DNA of 64,000 nucleotides from positions 1,364,001-1,428,000 of the forward strand of contig NZ_CP101823.1 of assembly GCF_024498175.1 (NCBI RefSeq), in the 5' to 3' direction. This DNA comes from Haloplanus salinarum. GTDB taxonomy: Archaea > Halobacteriota > Halobacteria > Halobacteriales > Haloferacaceae. The translations under genes were made by a program, and so were the position numbers. Shown piece by piece: positions 37,545 to 46,931 of the stretch. The notes below the pieces were generated by a model. That model was not told the DNA's origin and made no database searches. It saw only the letters and a list, made by a program, of their open reading frames with translations. Numbering within the stretch: the first letter of the stretch is position 1; the number at the start of each line of letters is the position of its first letter.

Positions 37545-39185
37545 TCACCCGAGTCCGAGTCCGCCCTTGCTTCCCGACGAGAGGTCGGGCCGGTCCCCGG
37601 GGTCGGCGTCCGCTGCCTCCTTGGCTCCCAGGGTATCCATGACATCACCGCCAGTCATCGGGAGTATCCCGTCGATCCGGAGAAGTGTCGTCACGATGTC
37701 GGTGGCCCGGCGGATCGCTCGCCGTTTCGAGCGGACCGGTTCGATCACCCCCATCTCGTAAGCGCGCATCGTGCCCCCGGTCTCGACGTCGACCCCCGCG
37801 TCGACTGCGCCGTCGTCGTGGTGCGCTCGCAGCGTCGCGAGGACATCGATCGGGTCGTACCCTGCGTTCGCGGCCAGCGTGGCGACGGGGGCCGTCAGCG
37901 CGTCGGCGTAGGCTCGGACCGCCATCGATCCCACGCCGCCCTCGGCCTCCGCCTCGACCCGCCTAGCTGCCTCGAGCTCGGCGGCCCCCCCTCCGGGGAC
38001 AACTCGGGGGTCGGTGTACGTCGCGGCGACCGCGGCGACGCCCTGGGCGATGGTTCGTCGGGCTTCCGCGGTGACACGGGTCGTCCCGCCGTTGACGATG
38101 ACAGTGGCGATCTCGGTGGAGTCACAGTCGCCGAACACGACGGCCGGGCGCGTCCCGGAACCGATCTCGGAGACGGTGACCTGCCCCGCCCCCCCGAGAG
38201 CGGTCCCGGGAATCGCCGTGGAGACCGTCGTCTCCCCCCCGACCGCTCGCTGGATCCGATCGAGTTGCTCGTTCCGGAGCTCGTGGACCGCGAGCACGCC
38301 CGCCCTATTCAGGTGGTCGGTGGCGTATTCGTGGAGGTGTCCCGTGCTCACCACGACGTCGGCACCCAGATCGATGACCTGCTGGGCACGGTCGACGACC
38401 GTCTCGCGGTCGTACTCGAGGAACGCCTCGTAGTCGTCCGGGTCGTCGACGGTGAGTAGTCGTTCGTCGTCGCCCCTGTCGCGTACCGGCACCACTCCCT
38501 CCTCCAGAAGCAGCACCGATGCGTCGCGGACCGTGTCCGGGGCGGCCTCCCCGACGACCTCGCTGCGGACGACCGCGCCGCGGACGGTGCGGGAGCTGTC
38601 GATCCCGAGTCTGATATCTTCCTCGAAAGCCAGCGCTTCGGTCGAAACGTCTTCGGGCCGGAGCACGTCCACGACGTCGAGGACCACGCGCCGGAGGTGT
38701 TCCCTGTCGAGTTCCGTGAACCGCCCAGCCGTCGCCGTTTTGGCTATCGCGTATCGCTCCTCGCGTTCCGGCGAGACGTCCACCGACACCTCTTCGAGCG
38801 CGGCCGCTGCACGGTCCCTTGCCCGGACGTACCCGTCGGCGACCGTCACGGGAGAGACCCCCCGGTCGATAAGTTCCGTCGCCTCGTCGAGGAGTTCCAC
38901 CGCCAGCAGCACGCTGAACGTCGATCCGTCGCCACCCTCCCCGGACGGCGTGCACGCCTCCAGCACCATCCGGGCGACAGGGTCGGTGACCTCCACCATC
39001 TCGAGGATCCTGCTCCCGCTATTTGTCGCCGACATGTCGCCGACGGCGTCGACGAGTAACTTGTCCATCCCGTAGGGCCCGTACGTCGACTCAACGATGT
39101 GTCCGAGGTGTTGACCCGCGGCGAGTATTTCCTCGCGACCATCCGTCTCGACGGGTGACTCGCCCTGGTCGGCAGATAGCTCCAT
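37545..39185 (-). CDS. Divergent group II chaperonin (thermosome-like) subunit
   Basis: A 546-residue protein over the full length of the family. Recognisable segments are STYGPYGMDKLLVDAVGD, the GDGST phosphate loop (residues 85-89; usually GDGTT), VVPGGGAAELEAAR, LAANAGYDPIDVLATLR and a final RRATDIVTTLLRIDGIL. The usual NDGAT motif is NSGSR (55-59), so an aspartate needed for ATP hydrolysis in studied thermosomes is serine. The C-terminus lacks the Gly/Met-rich tail and ends in SKGGLGLG. It is probably a diverged paralogue with altered activity. It lies among sugar-metabolism genes; its substrate proteins are unknown. Confidence 0.85.
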   Translation of the reverse strand: MELSADQGESPVETDGREEILAAGQHLGHIVESTYGPYGMDKLLVDAVGDMSATNSGSRILEMVEVTDPVARMVLEACTPSGEGGDGSTFSVLLAVELLDEATELIDRGVSPVTVADGYVRARDRAAAALEEVSVDVSPEREERYAIAKTATAGRFTELDREHLRRVVLDVVDVLRPEDVSTEALAFEEDIRLGIDSSRTVRGAVVRSEVVGEAAPDTVRDASVLLLEEGVVPVRDRGDDERLLTVDDPDDYEAFLEYDRETVVDRAQQVIDLGADVVVSTGHLHEYATDHLNRAGVLAVHELRNEQLDRIQRAVGGETTVSTAIPGTALGGAGQVTVSEIGSGTRPAVVFGDCDSTEIATVIVNGGTTRVTAEARRTIAQGVAAVAATYTDPRVVPGGGAAELEAARRVEAEAEGGVGSMAVRAYADALTAPVATLAANAGYDPIDVLATLRAHHDDGAVDAGVDVETGGTMRAYEMGVIEPVRSKRRAIRRATDIVTTLLRIDGILPMTGGDVMDTLGAKEAADADPGDRPDLSSGSKGGLGLG

Positions 39186-39381
39186 CGTCAGGGGTAATTA
39201 TGCTGATAGATATAAATAATTTCGTCCGCCACCGCGGGGTGTCGGGTGAAGCGCGGTGCCGACACGGCACCGTCACGGACTCCCTCTCGCCTCCCGCGAC
39301 TCGGATTCCCAGGGCGAGCACCGCCAGGTCCGGAACCACAAACATCAAGCCGGTACCGACGAACACACCCCGTAACGGACG

Positions 39382-39804
39382 ATGATCGGGGAGTTACACC
39401 ACTACGGTGTTACTGTATCGGATATGGAGGAATCGCTCGACTTCTACCGGGACTCGCTCGGGTTGGCGGTGAGCGAGCGCCTCTCATTCGCGAGCGAGGA
39501 GTTCAGTACGTTCGTCGGCGTCGAGGGTGTCGACGTGGACATCGCGTTCCTCGACGCGGGCGGGGGGGCGGTCGAGTTGCTGGAGTACGCGGCCCCGCCA
39601 GGTGGCGACGCCAACGAGGGCGTCGAAAACAACGACGTCGGTGCGGCTCACGTCTGTCTTGAGGTCCCCGACATCGAGGCGGTACACGACGACCTGAACG
39701 GGACCGTCGAGTTCCTCAGCCCGCCACAGCGGCTCTCGAACGGAGCGAAGGTCGCCTACGTGTTCGACCCGGACGGCAACGTCGTGGAACTCCTCGAAGC
39801 GTAG
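39382..39804 (+). CDS. VOC family (glyoxalase-like) protein
   Basis: A 140-residue protein with two beta-alpha-beta-beta-beta modules: ELHHYGVTVSDMEESLDFYRD at the start (first metal histidine), then GAVELLEYAAPPGG, GAAHVCLEVPDIEAVHDDL and VAYVFDPDGNVVELLEA at the end. Members act as isomerases, dioxygenases, lyases or epimerases; methylmalonyl-CoA epimerase and lactoylglutathione lyase have this layout. Here it precedes a hydroxyacid dehydrogenase and may share its pathway. No closer assignment is possible. Confidence 0.85.
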   Translation: MIGELHHYGVTVSDMEESLDFYRDSLGLAVSERLSFASEEFSTFVGVEGVDVDIAFLDAGGGAVELLEYAAPPGGDANEGVENNDVGAAHVCLEVPDIEAVHDDLNGTVEFLSPPQRLSNGAKVAYVFDPDGNVVELLEA

Positions 39805-39905
39805 TTGGGTCGCCTGCCCGTGCCACTGCGACGCACCCGACGAGCGGTGACATCCGGGGTTGGGGAAAAAATAATAACGCGTCTGGTCGAACGCTTTTCC
39901 GACGG

Positions 39906-40850
39906 ATGACAGCACAACACACAGTCGCGGTTATCGGTGCCGGTGACATGGGCCACGGGTTCGCGACGTTGTTCGCGGTGAAAGGGCAGACGGTGACGCT
40001 AATCGACCACCGAGAGTCGAACCTGGACGACGCGACCGAACGGATCCACGAGGTGGTCTCCTTTCTCCGGGCCGAGGGCGAGACCGACCGCGACCCCGAC
40101 GCCGTGGTGGAGGGAATCGAGTTCACGACGGACGTGGCGACCGGGGTCGCTGACGCCGACCTGGTCCTAGAGTCGGTTCCGGAGGACCTGTCGATCAAAC
40201 AGGACACCTACCGGGAGGTCGCCGAACACGCCCCCGACACTGCGGTCCTGGCCTCGAACACGTCGGGCATCCCGATAACGGACATCGCGGACGCGATCCC
40301 TGAACACGCCGGGCGTGTCGTGGGGTGTCACTGGTGGTACCCGCCGTACCTGCTCCCGTCGGTGGAGGTCGTCCGGGGCGAGGAGACGACCGACGAGACG
40401 GTCGATCGTGTCAAGGACTTCCTCGACGCCGTCGACAGGAAACCCGTCATGGTCGAACGCGACGTCCCGGGATTCGTCTGGAACCGCATCCAGATGGCCA
40501 TCTTCCGCGAGAGCCTCCACCTCGTCGAGGAGGGTGTCACCTCCTTCGAGGACATCGACCGCGCCATCCGAGACGGCTACGCACTCCGGACCGCAGCGAT
40601 CGGTCCCTTCGAGACCATCGACATCGCGGGGCTCGACCTCGTCCGGACGGTGCTGGATAACCTGAGCCCGCACCTCGCCGACGACGACGAGGCGAGTCAC
40701 CTGTTCGATGAGTACCTCGACGAAGGACGGGGCGGTATCCACGACGGCGCCGGGTTCTACGACTACGACCGTAGCCCCGAGGAGGTCACCCACGACCGCG
40801 ATGAAACCGTCATGGCGCTGCGACGCGCCCGCGAGCAACTGGAGGACTGA
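39906..40850 (+). CDS. 3-hydroxyacyl-CoA dehydrogenase-type NAD-dependent hydroxyacid dehydrogenase
   Basis: 314 residues. Rossmann motif VAVIGAGDMGHGFATLF, DADLVLESVPEDLSIKQ, LASNTSGIPITDIA and a C-terminal domain beginning VPGFVWNRIQMAIFRE. Where acyl-CoA enzymes have HFFNPP, this protein has GCHWWYPPYLLPSVEVV, more like sugar-acid or carnitine dehydrogenases of the same fold. Given the sugar-acid kinase and RuBisCO-like genes nearby, oxidation of a hydroxy sugar acid is more likely than a fatty acid step. The gene is followed by a strong hairpin. Confidence 0.82.
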   Translation: MTAQHTVAVIGAGDMGHGFATLFAVKGQTVTLIDHRESNLDDATERIHEVVSFLRAEGETDRDPDAVVEGIEFTTDVATGVADADLVLESVPEDLSIKQDTYREVAEHAPDTAVLASNTSGIPITDIADAIPEHAGRVVGCHWWYPPYLLPSVEVVRGEETTDETVDRVKDFLDAVDRKPVMVERDVPGFVWNRIQMAIFRESLHLVEEGVTSFEDIDRAIRDGYALRTAAIGPFETIDIAGLDLVRTVLDNLSPHLADDDEASHLFDEYLDEGRGGIHDGAGFYDYDRSPEEVTHDRDETVMALRRAREQLED

Positions 40851-40851
40851 T

Positions 40852-40916
40852 ACTGTTCATTGGAAGTCAGTACCGGTGGTTCGCCGGACTGTCCTGGCGA
40901 ACCACCGGTGAACAGT
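40852..40916. repeat. Strong inverted repeat (hairpin) after the dehydrogenase gene
   Basis: ACCGGTGGTTCGCC (40872-40885) and its exact complement (40896-40909) flank a 10-base loop, and an outer pair ACTGTTCA (40852-40859) and TGAACAGT (40909-40916) extends the structure. The outer arms resemble the TGTTCAGTACTG end of the insertion sequence at 28192. It may be a terminator, an RNA processing site or a miniature inverted-repeat element. Confidence 0.6.
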
Positions 40917-41021
40917 TACAATAATCCGTATGACATCCGGTCGCCGTCGATCCTGGTGGCCGGACGTTCGGTCGAGGAGGTCCGCCTGTCGGCGTGAACC
41001 CATGGGTAACACCTATGTCTC

Positions 41022-41804
41022 ATGAGAACGTATCACACGGTGATGGCTCCGACACGGGAGCTACCCGGGCCGGTTAGCGCAATGCTCCGGGAGCACGTCT
41101 TGGAACCGCTCTCCAGGACCGGAGGGATCATCGAGGCGGAACGCGAAGAAGTCGAGGCCGAGCGGCGGGCGTTCGTCCGGTTTCGCGACCGCGTTGCCGA
41201 CGTCGAGACCGTCACACCGTCGCGCTGCTCAACGGGATCGACGCTCGTGGCCGCGCCGGAACAACGGTCCACGAAGTCACTCGACCGCGTACGCGTGGCC
41301 TTCCGCGAGACGGTCATGAGTGTCGACCACTACAGCGAGGTGTACGGCGAGGCCCTCGAGGAGTTCGCCGCGGCGGAGCTCTCCCCGGAGGTAGCCGTGG
41401 GGCTCGGGCCCGGGACGAGCCAGTCGTTCACCGACCTGTACAAGGCGACGCTCATGAATGCGGTCGATAGCGCGGCCGACCGACGCGAGACGATTCGTGA
41501 CCATCTCGATGGGGAACGGGACGCGGTCGCGACCCACCGGGCGACGCTGATCGAAATGCTCGATTCGCTTGACTGGCCGCCAAGGGCTCGACGCCAGAGT
41601 GATATCGAGGACCGACTTGAGGAAGTCACTCGGGCGCGTCAGACGGAGCTCCACCGGGGGTTCCCACTGTCCGGTGCCGACGGGCACGACCTCTGTCAGT
41701 ACCTCTATCAGGACCCCGAGTGGACCTACCCGGTGCTCACCGGTGTCACGCGGTTCTACGCCACCCTGGAGGCGCCATCGCCGGATGGACGGTCGACCCG
41801 GTGA
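41022..41804 (+). CDS. Haloarchaeal DUF7260-like protein
   Basis: 260 residues, mostly helical and charged. The middle has LDRVRVAFRETVMSVDHYSEVYGE and the end has DLCQYLYQDPEWTYPVLTGV (read separately), a pattern remembered from the haloarchaeal DUF7260 group. No catalytic motif, signal or membrane segment is seen. The role is unknown. The 3' end overlaps the remnant frame at 41756 on the other strand. Confidence 0.68.
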   Translation: MRTYHTVMAPTRELPGPVSAMLREHVLEPLSRTGGIIEAEREEVEAERRAFVRFRDRVADVETVTPSRCSTGSTLVAAPEQRSTKSLDRVRVAFRETVMSVDHYSEVYGEALEEFAAAELSPEVAVGLGPGTSQSFTDLYKATLMNAVDSAADRRETIRDHLDGERDAVATHRATLIEMLDSLDWPPRARRQSDIEDRLEEVTRARQTELHRGFPLSGADGHDLCQYLYQDPEWTYPVLTGVTRFYATLEAPSPDGRSTR

Positions 41805-42191
41805 GTGGGCTCCTCGGCGGTGTTGGTCGCCGCGATATCGCCGGTCTCGCTCAGCGCCCGGAGGTGGGAATCGACGACCGTTATCCCCGCCCGGAGGTCG
41901 CCGCCGCCGACGTACTCGGCCGTTCACGATTGGAGAGAGCACGACGTCGGAGTCGCCGGTCGCGCCGCTGACGAGGCCGATCACGATGTCGGGGTGTGTC
42001 GAGTTGCCCGCGACGAACCCGTACCCCTCGCGTTTCGCGTCCCCGTAGCCGTCGGCGAGTTCCGCTACTCCAAAATATGGTACGATGCCCTGTTCGGCAC
42101 GACTGGTAGAAGGGGTGTCGCGCAGCGGCACGCGGACCTGAGACTCCCGGCTGGCGGGGTCACTCGCTACGAGACGGAGGCCTTTTTTCAC
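41756..42191 (-). pseudogene. Possible decayed gene, one frameshift
   Basis: A minus-strand frame reads GIVPYFGVAELADGYGDAKRE, GYGFVAGNSTHPDIVIGLVS and DSDVVLSPIVN with protein-like composition, then turns into an arginine run. Dropping one G in AACGGCCGAG near 41920 returns a protein-like frame: AEYVGGGDLRAGITVVDSHL, ALSETGDIAATNTAEE, ending at 41756. The family was not recognised. It lies tail to tail with the DUF7260-like gene, overlapping it by about 50 bp. It may be a short intact gene with a sequencing error. Confidence 0.35.
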
Positions 42192-42215
42192 CTTCCGGCT
42201 GTTGGTCGATATCGG

Positions 42216-43388
42216 ATGCGTTGGCGTTACTCGGAGACGGTGCTGACGCTTTGTACGGCAGCCTTTTTTATCACGATGACCGGGAGACTAGCACTAAGTC
42301 CGATCATCCCGGATATCTCGGCGGACCTGGGTATCTCGAACGCCGCGATCGGTGGGGCGCTGACGGCCATGTGGGTTACCTACGCGCTCGTCCAGTTTCC
42401 CAGTGGTGTGCTTGCCGACCGGTTCGGCGAACCCGTCGTCATCCTCGTGTCGGTCGTCGGGACTGGGGCCACCGTGCTCCTGATTGGGGCTGCGCCGGTG
42501 TTTGGCGTTTTCGTCCTCGGGACGGTGTTCCTCGGGGCGGCTGCGGGCCTCCACTACAGCGTCGCGACGGGACTCATCACCCGGACCTACGACGACATCG
42601 GCACGGCGATCGGGCTGCACAACGCCGGCGGACCGGCCGCGGGGCTCGTGACCCCGCTGGCCATCACGTGGGTCGCTGGGGCCCACGGGTGGCGGGGGGC
42701 CCTCGGTCTGTTCGCGGGTCCCGCCGCGCTCGTCGGCGGGCTGTTCTGGTGGCGAGTCCGCTCGGTCCAACCGCGACGTCCCGACCAGCCGATGCGCGAG
42801 CGGTTTGCCCTCGGTCCGATCGTTTCGCTACTGTCCCGACCCACGGTCGCGTTCACCGCGATCATCGCCGCCATCTCGGATTTCACGTGGCAGGCGCTGG
42901 CATCGTTTCTCCCGACGTTTTTCGTCCAGTACCACGGCTACTCCCGAACGACGGCGAGTACGCTGTTCGCCCTGTACTTCGTCGCCCACGGGATACTACA
43001 GGTCGGTGTCGGCAGCGTCGCGGATTACTTCGGTCGCGATATCGGGACGGCACTGTGTATGGTCACCGGTATCGCCGGTCTGACAACGCTCGTGTTCGGC
43101 ACGGGAATCGAACTCGTCGTCGCCGGTCTCCTGTCGCTCGGGATGGGAATGGGATGGTCGGCAGCCGTCTTCCCGCGATTCATGGATCACCTCTCCCAGT
43201 CGGAACAGAGCTCCGGGTTCGGGGTGATTCGGACGGCCTACATGCTCGTCGCGGCGTGGGGCTCGGTCGTCGTGGGCACCCTCGCCGACCTCTTCGGCTG
43301 GGCGGTGTCGTTCGGGGCGCTAGTCGCTCTGCTCGGTGTCGCTCTCGGACTACTTGTCGGGAACCGGGCCCTCGGGCTGGGGTACTGA
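42216..43388 (+). CDS. Major facilitator superfamily transporter
   Basis: 390 residues, 12 membrane segments. Family marks are GRLALSPIIPDISADLGISN at the start of TM1-2, FPSGVLADRFGEPVVIL (loop 2-3) and GVGSVADYFGRDIGTAL in the second half. It resembles carriers of organic or sugar acids such as the NarK/hexuronate groups only in general plan. The start MRWRYSETVL at 42216 is chosen; the upstream extension is noncoding. It may import the sugar acid used by adjacent enzymes. Confidence 0.85.
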   Translation: MRWRYSETVLTLCTAAFFITMTGRLALSPIIPDISADLGISNAAIGGALTAMWVTYALVQFPSGVLADRFGEPVVILVSVVGTGATVLLIGAAPVFGVFVLGTVFLGAAAGLHYSVATGLITRTYDDIGTAIGLHNAGGPAAGLVTPLAITWVAGAHGWRGALGLFAGPAALVGGLFWWRVRSVQPRRPDQPMRERFALGPIVSLLSRPTVAFTAIIAAISDFTWQALASFLPTFFVQYHGYSRTTASTLFALYFVAHGILQVGVGSVADYFGRDIGTALCMVTGIAGLTTLVFGTGIELVVAGLLSLGMGMGWSAAVFPRFMDHLSQSEQSSGFGVIRTAYMLVAAWGSVVVGTLADLFGWAVSFGALVALLGVALGLLVGNRALGLGY

Positions 43389-43475
43389 GTGTCCACCCAC
43401 GCCCCCCGTGGGCCGCCGGGAACGGACGTCGGGCCGTGCCGTTGGTGCGATAGGTCCCGGTCTGGACCTCAGCGT

Positions 43476-44258
43476 TCACTTCGTCGCCGTGACTCCGCCA
43501 TCGACGGTCAGCGAGTGCCCGGTCACGTACGATGCCATGTCACTCGCCAGATACACCGCGGCGTTCGCGACATCCTCGGGTCGCCCGGCCCGGTTCAACG
43601 GGATGTTCCGGTCGACGTACTCCTCGCCCGACTCCGTTCCCACCATACCGAGGTCCGTGGCCGCCATCTCCGTCTCGGTCAAATCCGGTAGAACGGCGTT
43701 GACGCGGATGTTGGGGGCCAGTGCGTCGGCCAACGCCATCGTCATCGTCGTCACACCGCCTTTCGCCGCGCAGTACGCAACCCCGTCACCGCGCCCGCGG
43801 ACTCCGGAGGTGCTCGATATATTGATTATCGACCCGGAACGGTCGCCCCTGACCATCGACGTCGCGGCCGCCTGCGACCCGAAAAAGACCCCTTTGAGGT
43901 TGACGTCGGTCAGGTGGTCGTATTCCGCCTCGGTCGTCTCGAGAAACGGTCTGCTCTCGGTTATCCCTGCGTTGTTCACCATGACGGTGACCCCGCCGAA
44001 ATCCTCGGCGGCGCCGACGGCGTCGGAGAGGTCGTCGACGTCGGTCACGTCACAGCGGACTGACAGCGCGTCGGAGTCAGTCTCCTCGCGGATCCGGCGA
44101 TGGGTGGGCTGTCCCCCGCCACGTGGCGTGTCGGTGATGTCGGCGACGACCACGTCTGCGCCACGCCGGGCGAACTCGAGGGCGACTGCTCTGCCGTTTC
44201 CGCTCGCTCCACCGGTGACTATCGCGACCTCGTCGCTCAGAAGGCGCTCCTCCGTCAT
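43476..44258 (-). CDS. Short-chain dehydrogenase/reductase
   Basis: 260 residues with the classical SDR pattern: TGGASGNGRAVALEFARRGA (cofactor loop), NNAGI, the catalytic serine in NISSTSG, YCAAKGG (YxxxK) and a C-terminal LASDMASYVTGHSLTVDGGV. ADVVVADI after the loop favours NAD over NADP. It probably interconverts a sugar alcohol or acid hydroxyl with a ketone. It is divergent from the zinc alcohol dehydrogenase. Confidence 0.9.
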   Translation of the reverse strand: MTEERLLSDEVAIVTGGASGNGRAVALEFARRGADVVVADITDTPRGGGQPTHRRIREETDSDALSVRCDVTDVDDLSDAVGAAEDFGGVTVMVNNAGITESRPFLETTEAEYDHLTDVNLKGVFFGSQAAATSMVRGDRSGSIINISSTSGVRGRGDGVAYCAAKGGVTTMTMALADALAPNIRVNAVLPDLTETEMAATDLGMVGTESGEEYVDRNIPLNRAGRPEDVANAAVYLASDMASYVTGHSLTVDGGVTATK

Positions 44259-44360
44259 GGGATAGACAACCGGGTGTGGGCAAGTATAAGTGATGGTGGC
44301 GACGGCCAGCGACTCCGGCGCACGCTGGATTTAATTTCCGAGCGTCGATATGACTATCGT

Positions 44361-45440
44361 ATGGCGCCATCGGACGCGACCACGTCGATGGTACTGGCCG
44401 GCGAGGGACGCCTGGAACCACGGGAGTTCCCGATACCTGATGTCGGTGACGGTGCCCTCCTCAGGGTCGAAGCGACGTCCGTCTGTGGAACGGACGTCGG
44501 CCTGTACCGCGGAGAAAGCCACTTCGAATCGCTACCGCTCGTACTCGGACACGAGGTCGCGGGTCGGATCGTCGACGGAGCCGGGGAGACGTTGGACCGC
44601 TGGGGCGTCGAGATCGGTGAGCGGGTGATGCCAGAACCATACATTCCGTGTTACGAGTGTCAGCACTGTCAGACAGGAAACTACCATATGTGTGACCGGG
44701 ACCGGTGTTATGGGGTGTCGATATCCGCTGACGAACCGCCACACCTCTGGGGCGGCTACGGCGAGTACATGTACCTTCATCCGAACACCCGAGTCCACAC
44801 CCTCCCCGATGGCGTATCGTCGAGGGCGGGATGTCTCGGGTCGGTCGTCGGGAACGGCGTCCGGTGGGCGCTCACGAAAGGTCGGCTCTCACCCGGCGAC
44901 AGCGTGGCGATCGTCGGCCCCGGTGCCCAGGGGTTGGCGACAACCGTTGTTGCGGACGAGGCGGGGGCCGACCCGGTCATCCTGCTGGGACTCCCGTCGG
45001 ACGACGACCGCCTCGAACTGGGAGCAGAGCTGGGTGCCACGAACACGCTGTACAGCGACGCGGAAGACACCCCGGAGCGCACGAGGGACCTGACTGGGGG
45101 TGGTCCCGACCTGGTGGTCGTGACCGCCCCAGCGGCGCCGGCCCTGTCGCTCGCCATCGACATCGTCCGACCACGGGGTCGTGTCGTTCTCCCCGGCCTC
45201 ATCGGCGACGAGGTCCCTATCGATACCGACCGCCTCGTCGTGGACGAGATCACGCTCCTCGGCGGCCGCGGACAGGCGCTGAACGTCGAGCGAGCGATGG
45301 CGATCCTGAAACGACGCTCCGACGACATCGAATCCATCAACACGCACTCGTACCCGGTCGCGAGAGCCGAGACCGCGATCCGCGAACAGATCCCCGGGGA
45401 GGAGTTCGACCCGGATGTCGTCCACGCGGTGCTTGAGTGA
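44361..45440 (+). CDS. Zinc-dependent medium-chain alcohol/polyol dehydrogenase
   Basis: 359 residues. Catalytic zinc ligands lie in SVCGTDVGLYRGE and LGHEVAGRI; the structural zinc lobe is CYECQHCQTGNYHMC. The Rossmann domain begins VAIVGPGAQGLATTVVADEAG. Sorbitol, threonine and related sugar alcohol dehydrogenases share this plan. The ATG at 44361 lies just after the AT-rich ATTTAATTTCC promoter region. A sugar or polyol substrate is likely from context. Confidence 0.9.
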   Translation: MAPSDATTSMVLAGEGRLEPREFPIPDVGDGALLRVEATSVCGTDVGLYRGESHFESLPLVLGHEVAGRIVDGAGETLDRWGVEIGERVMPEPYIPCYECQHCQTGNYHMCDRDRCYGVSISADEPPHLWGGYGEYMYLHPNTRVHTLPDGVSSRAGCLGSVVGNGVRWALTKGRLSPGDSVAIVGPGAQGLATTVVADEAGADPVILLGLPSDDDRLELGAELGATNTLYSDAEDTPERTRDLTGGGPDLVVVTAPAAPALSLAIDIVRPRGRVVLPGLIGDEVPIDTDRLVVDEITLLGGRGQALNVERAMAILKRRSDDIESINTHSYPVARAETAIREQIPGEEFDPDVVHAVLE

Positions 45441-45548
45441 GGCCCGACTCCTCGAGCCGCCGAGGACGACGTGATGGCGCGCCGCGCTCGCCCTCCCCGG
45501 CGTATTCCGTCCTGCATCCATCGGGAACAGCCGGGTGACGACCGTAGA

Positions 45549-46931
45549 TCAATCGAGGGGGACACCACCGGATTTGACGACGCCGAAGTAGTCGTCCCCT
45601 CCGGTCTGACCGCCCTTGAACGCGATCTCCAGCCCGTCCGCGAAGGACCTGTCGGCGACCGCGCGACAGATCGGGGCCCCCGGAGCCGCGACCGCGATCG
45701 CTTCGAGCGCCGTGATATCGAGCGCCGAGATGACCGCGCCGCTCGTGTCACCGCCCGCCACACAGGCACGTTCCAGACCGACTTTCCGGAGGATCTCCCT
45801 GACGATGAGCCCCTGCTGGTGACCGAGACGGTCGCCGAGGGCGCCCGGGGGGCCGAGTTCTTCGAACCGACGACGGGTTCGCTCGATCGCCGGGTCGTCC
45901 GGCCCCTTCGCCGTATAGAGGACGACGTCGGTCCCCGATTCCAGGACTGAGACCGTATCGTGGACGACAGCCCGCCGTTCGGCGTCCCGTTCGGCCGGGT
46001 CGATCAGCCGGGGCGTATCGAGCCGTATCGTCTCGAATCCCTCCGCCGCTGCGCGCTCCACCTGGGACGCGGTGGTCGGTGCTACGCTCCCCGACACGAC
46101 GAGGATCGGATCAGCTGGGGGTCGATGTTTCAAACATTCGTCGTCCGTGTCAATCTCGCCGGTTCTCTCCCAGTGTGCCGGCAGCGCGTGGTGTTCCAGG
46201 CCGGAGGAGCCCACACAGAATAGGACGCCCTGTCGTTCGGTTGCCGCCGACCAGAGTACGCTGCCGATCGTTTCCAAGTGGCCCGTATCGAGGGCGTCGA
46301 AGACGACTATCTCGTCCCCCTGGCTGACGGTTCGCTCGAGCGACGAGGCGACATCCTCGTGGCTATCGACGTACCGGATGTCGACGAGGCCGACGGGACG
46401 CGAGGTCTGTTCGCCGAGGTGGCGGCGGATGTCGCTCTCGTGCATCGGGGTCCGCGGGTGCGCACGCATCGTCGGATGTCGGTCGAGGCGGTAGGGCTTC
46501 CCGCCCTGTTCAGCGAAGAGGTTCCCGAAGACGACGTACCGGCCATGTGGCGAAGTCGTCCCCTGTGAGACGGGCACGAACGGGGAGTCGTACACCGACT
46601 GACCGATATCGATCGCCTTCCCGATGCTTCCCACCTCCGGCGAGGAGTCGAACGTAGAACAGACCTTGTAATGGACCAGCGGGGGGTCGAGGTCGCCCAG
46701 CGCTTGGAACACCGACGGAAGTTCGTCTTCCATCTCGGCCGGTGACATCGCTCGACTCGTTCCGGCGACTCCGACGGCTCTCACGTCGTCGAACCGCTCC
46801 AGATCAGCCGGCGACGGCGGGGTAACGAACAGGACGCTCGGAATGCCGTTCCGCGCCAATCCCTCCAACGCGTCCGTCGATCCGGTGATATCGTCCCCGT
46901 AGAACGCCAGGAGCAGGTCCGGCTCAGCCAT
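45549..46931 (-). CDS. Four-carbon acid sugar kinase family protein (DUF1537)
   Basis: 460 residues in two domains. N-terminal: LLAFYGDDITGSTDALEGLA and VAGTSRAMSPAE with VHYKVCSTFDSSPEVGSIGKA. C-terminal nucleotide-binding: CVAGGDTSGAVISALDI and FKGGQTGGDDYFGVV. Characterised members phosphorylate D- or L-threonate, 3-oxo-tetronates or 3-oxo-isoapionate. The start is inside the RuBisCO-like gene (8-bp overlap), so the two proteins are made together. A kinase followed by a RuBisCO-like decarboxylase is the arrangement of the 3-oxo-isoapionate branch of apiose catabolism (OiaK and OiaX). Confidence 0.9.
   Translation of the reverse strand: MAEPDLLLAFYGDDITGSTDALEGLARNGIPSVLFVTPPSPADLERFDDVRAVGVAGTSRAMSPAEMEDELPSVFQALGDLDPPLVHYKVCSTFDSSPEVGSIGKAIDIGQSVYDSPFVPVSQGTTSPHGRYVVFGNLFAEQGGKPYRLDRHPTMRAHPRTPMHESDIRRHLGEQTSRPVGLVDIRYVDSHEDVASSLERTVSQGDEIVVFDALDTGHLETIGSVLWSAATERQGVLFCVGSSGLEHHALPAHWERTGEIDTDDECLKHRPPADPILVVSGSVAPTTASQVERAAAEGFETIRLDTPRLIDPAERDAERRAVVHDTVSVLESGTDVVLYTAKGPDDPAIERTRRRFEELGPPGALGDRLGHQQGLIVREILRKVGLERACVAGGDTSGAVISALDITALEAIAVAAPGAPICRAVADRSFADGLEIAFKGGQTGGDDYFGVVKSGGVPLD

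Noticed and set aside
39906-40850. Fatty-acid beta-oxidation enzyme
   Set aside because: The HFFNPP region is changed to HWWYPPYLLP and no thiolase or acyl-CoA dehydrogenase is in the neighbourhood.
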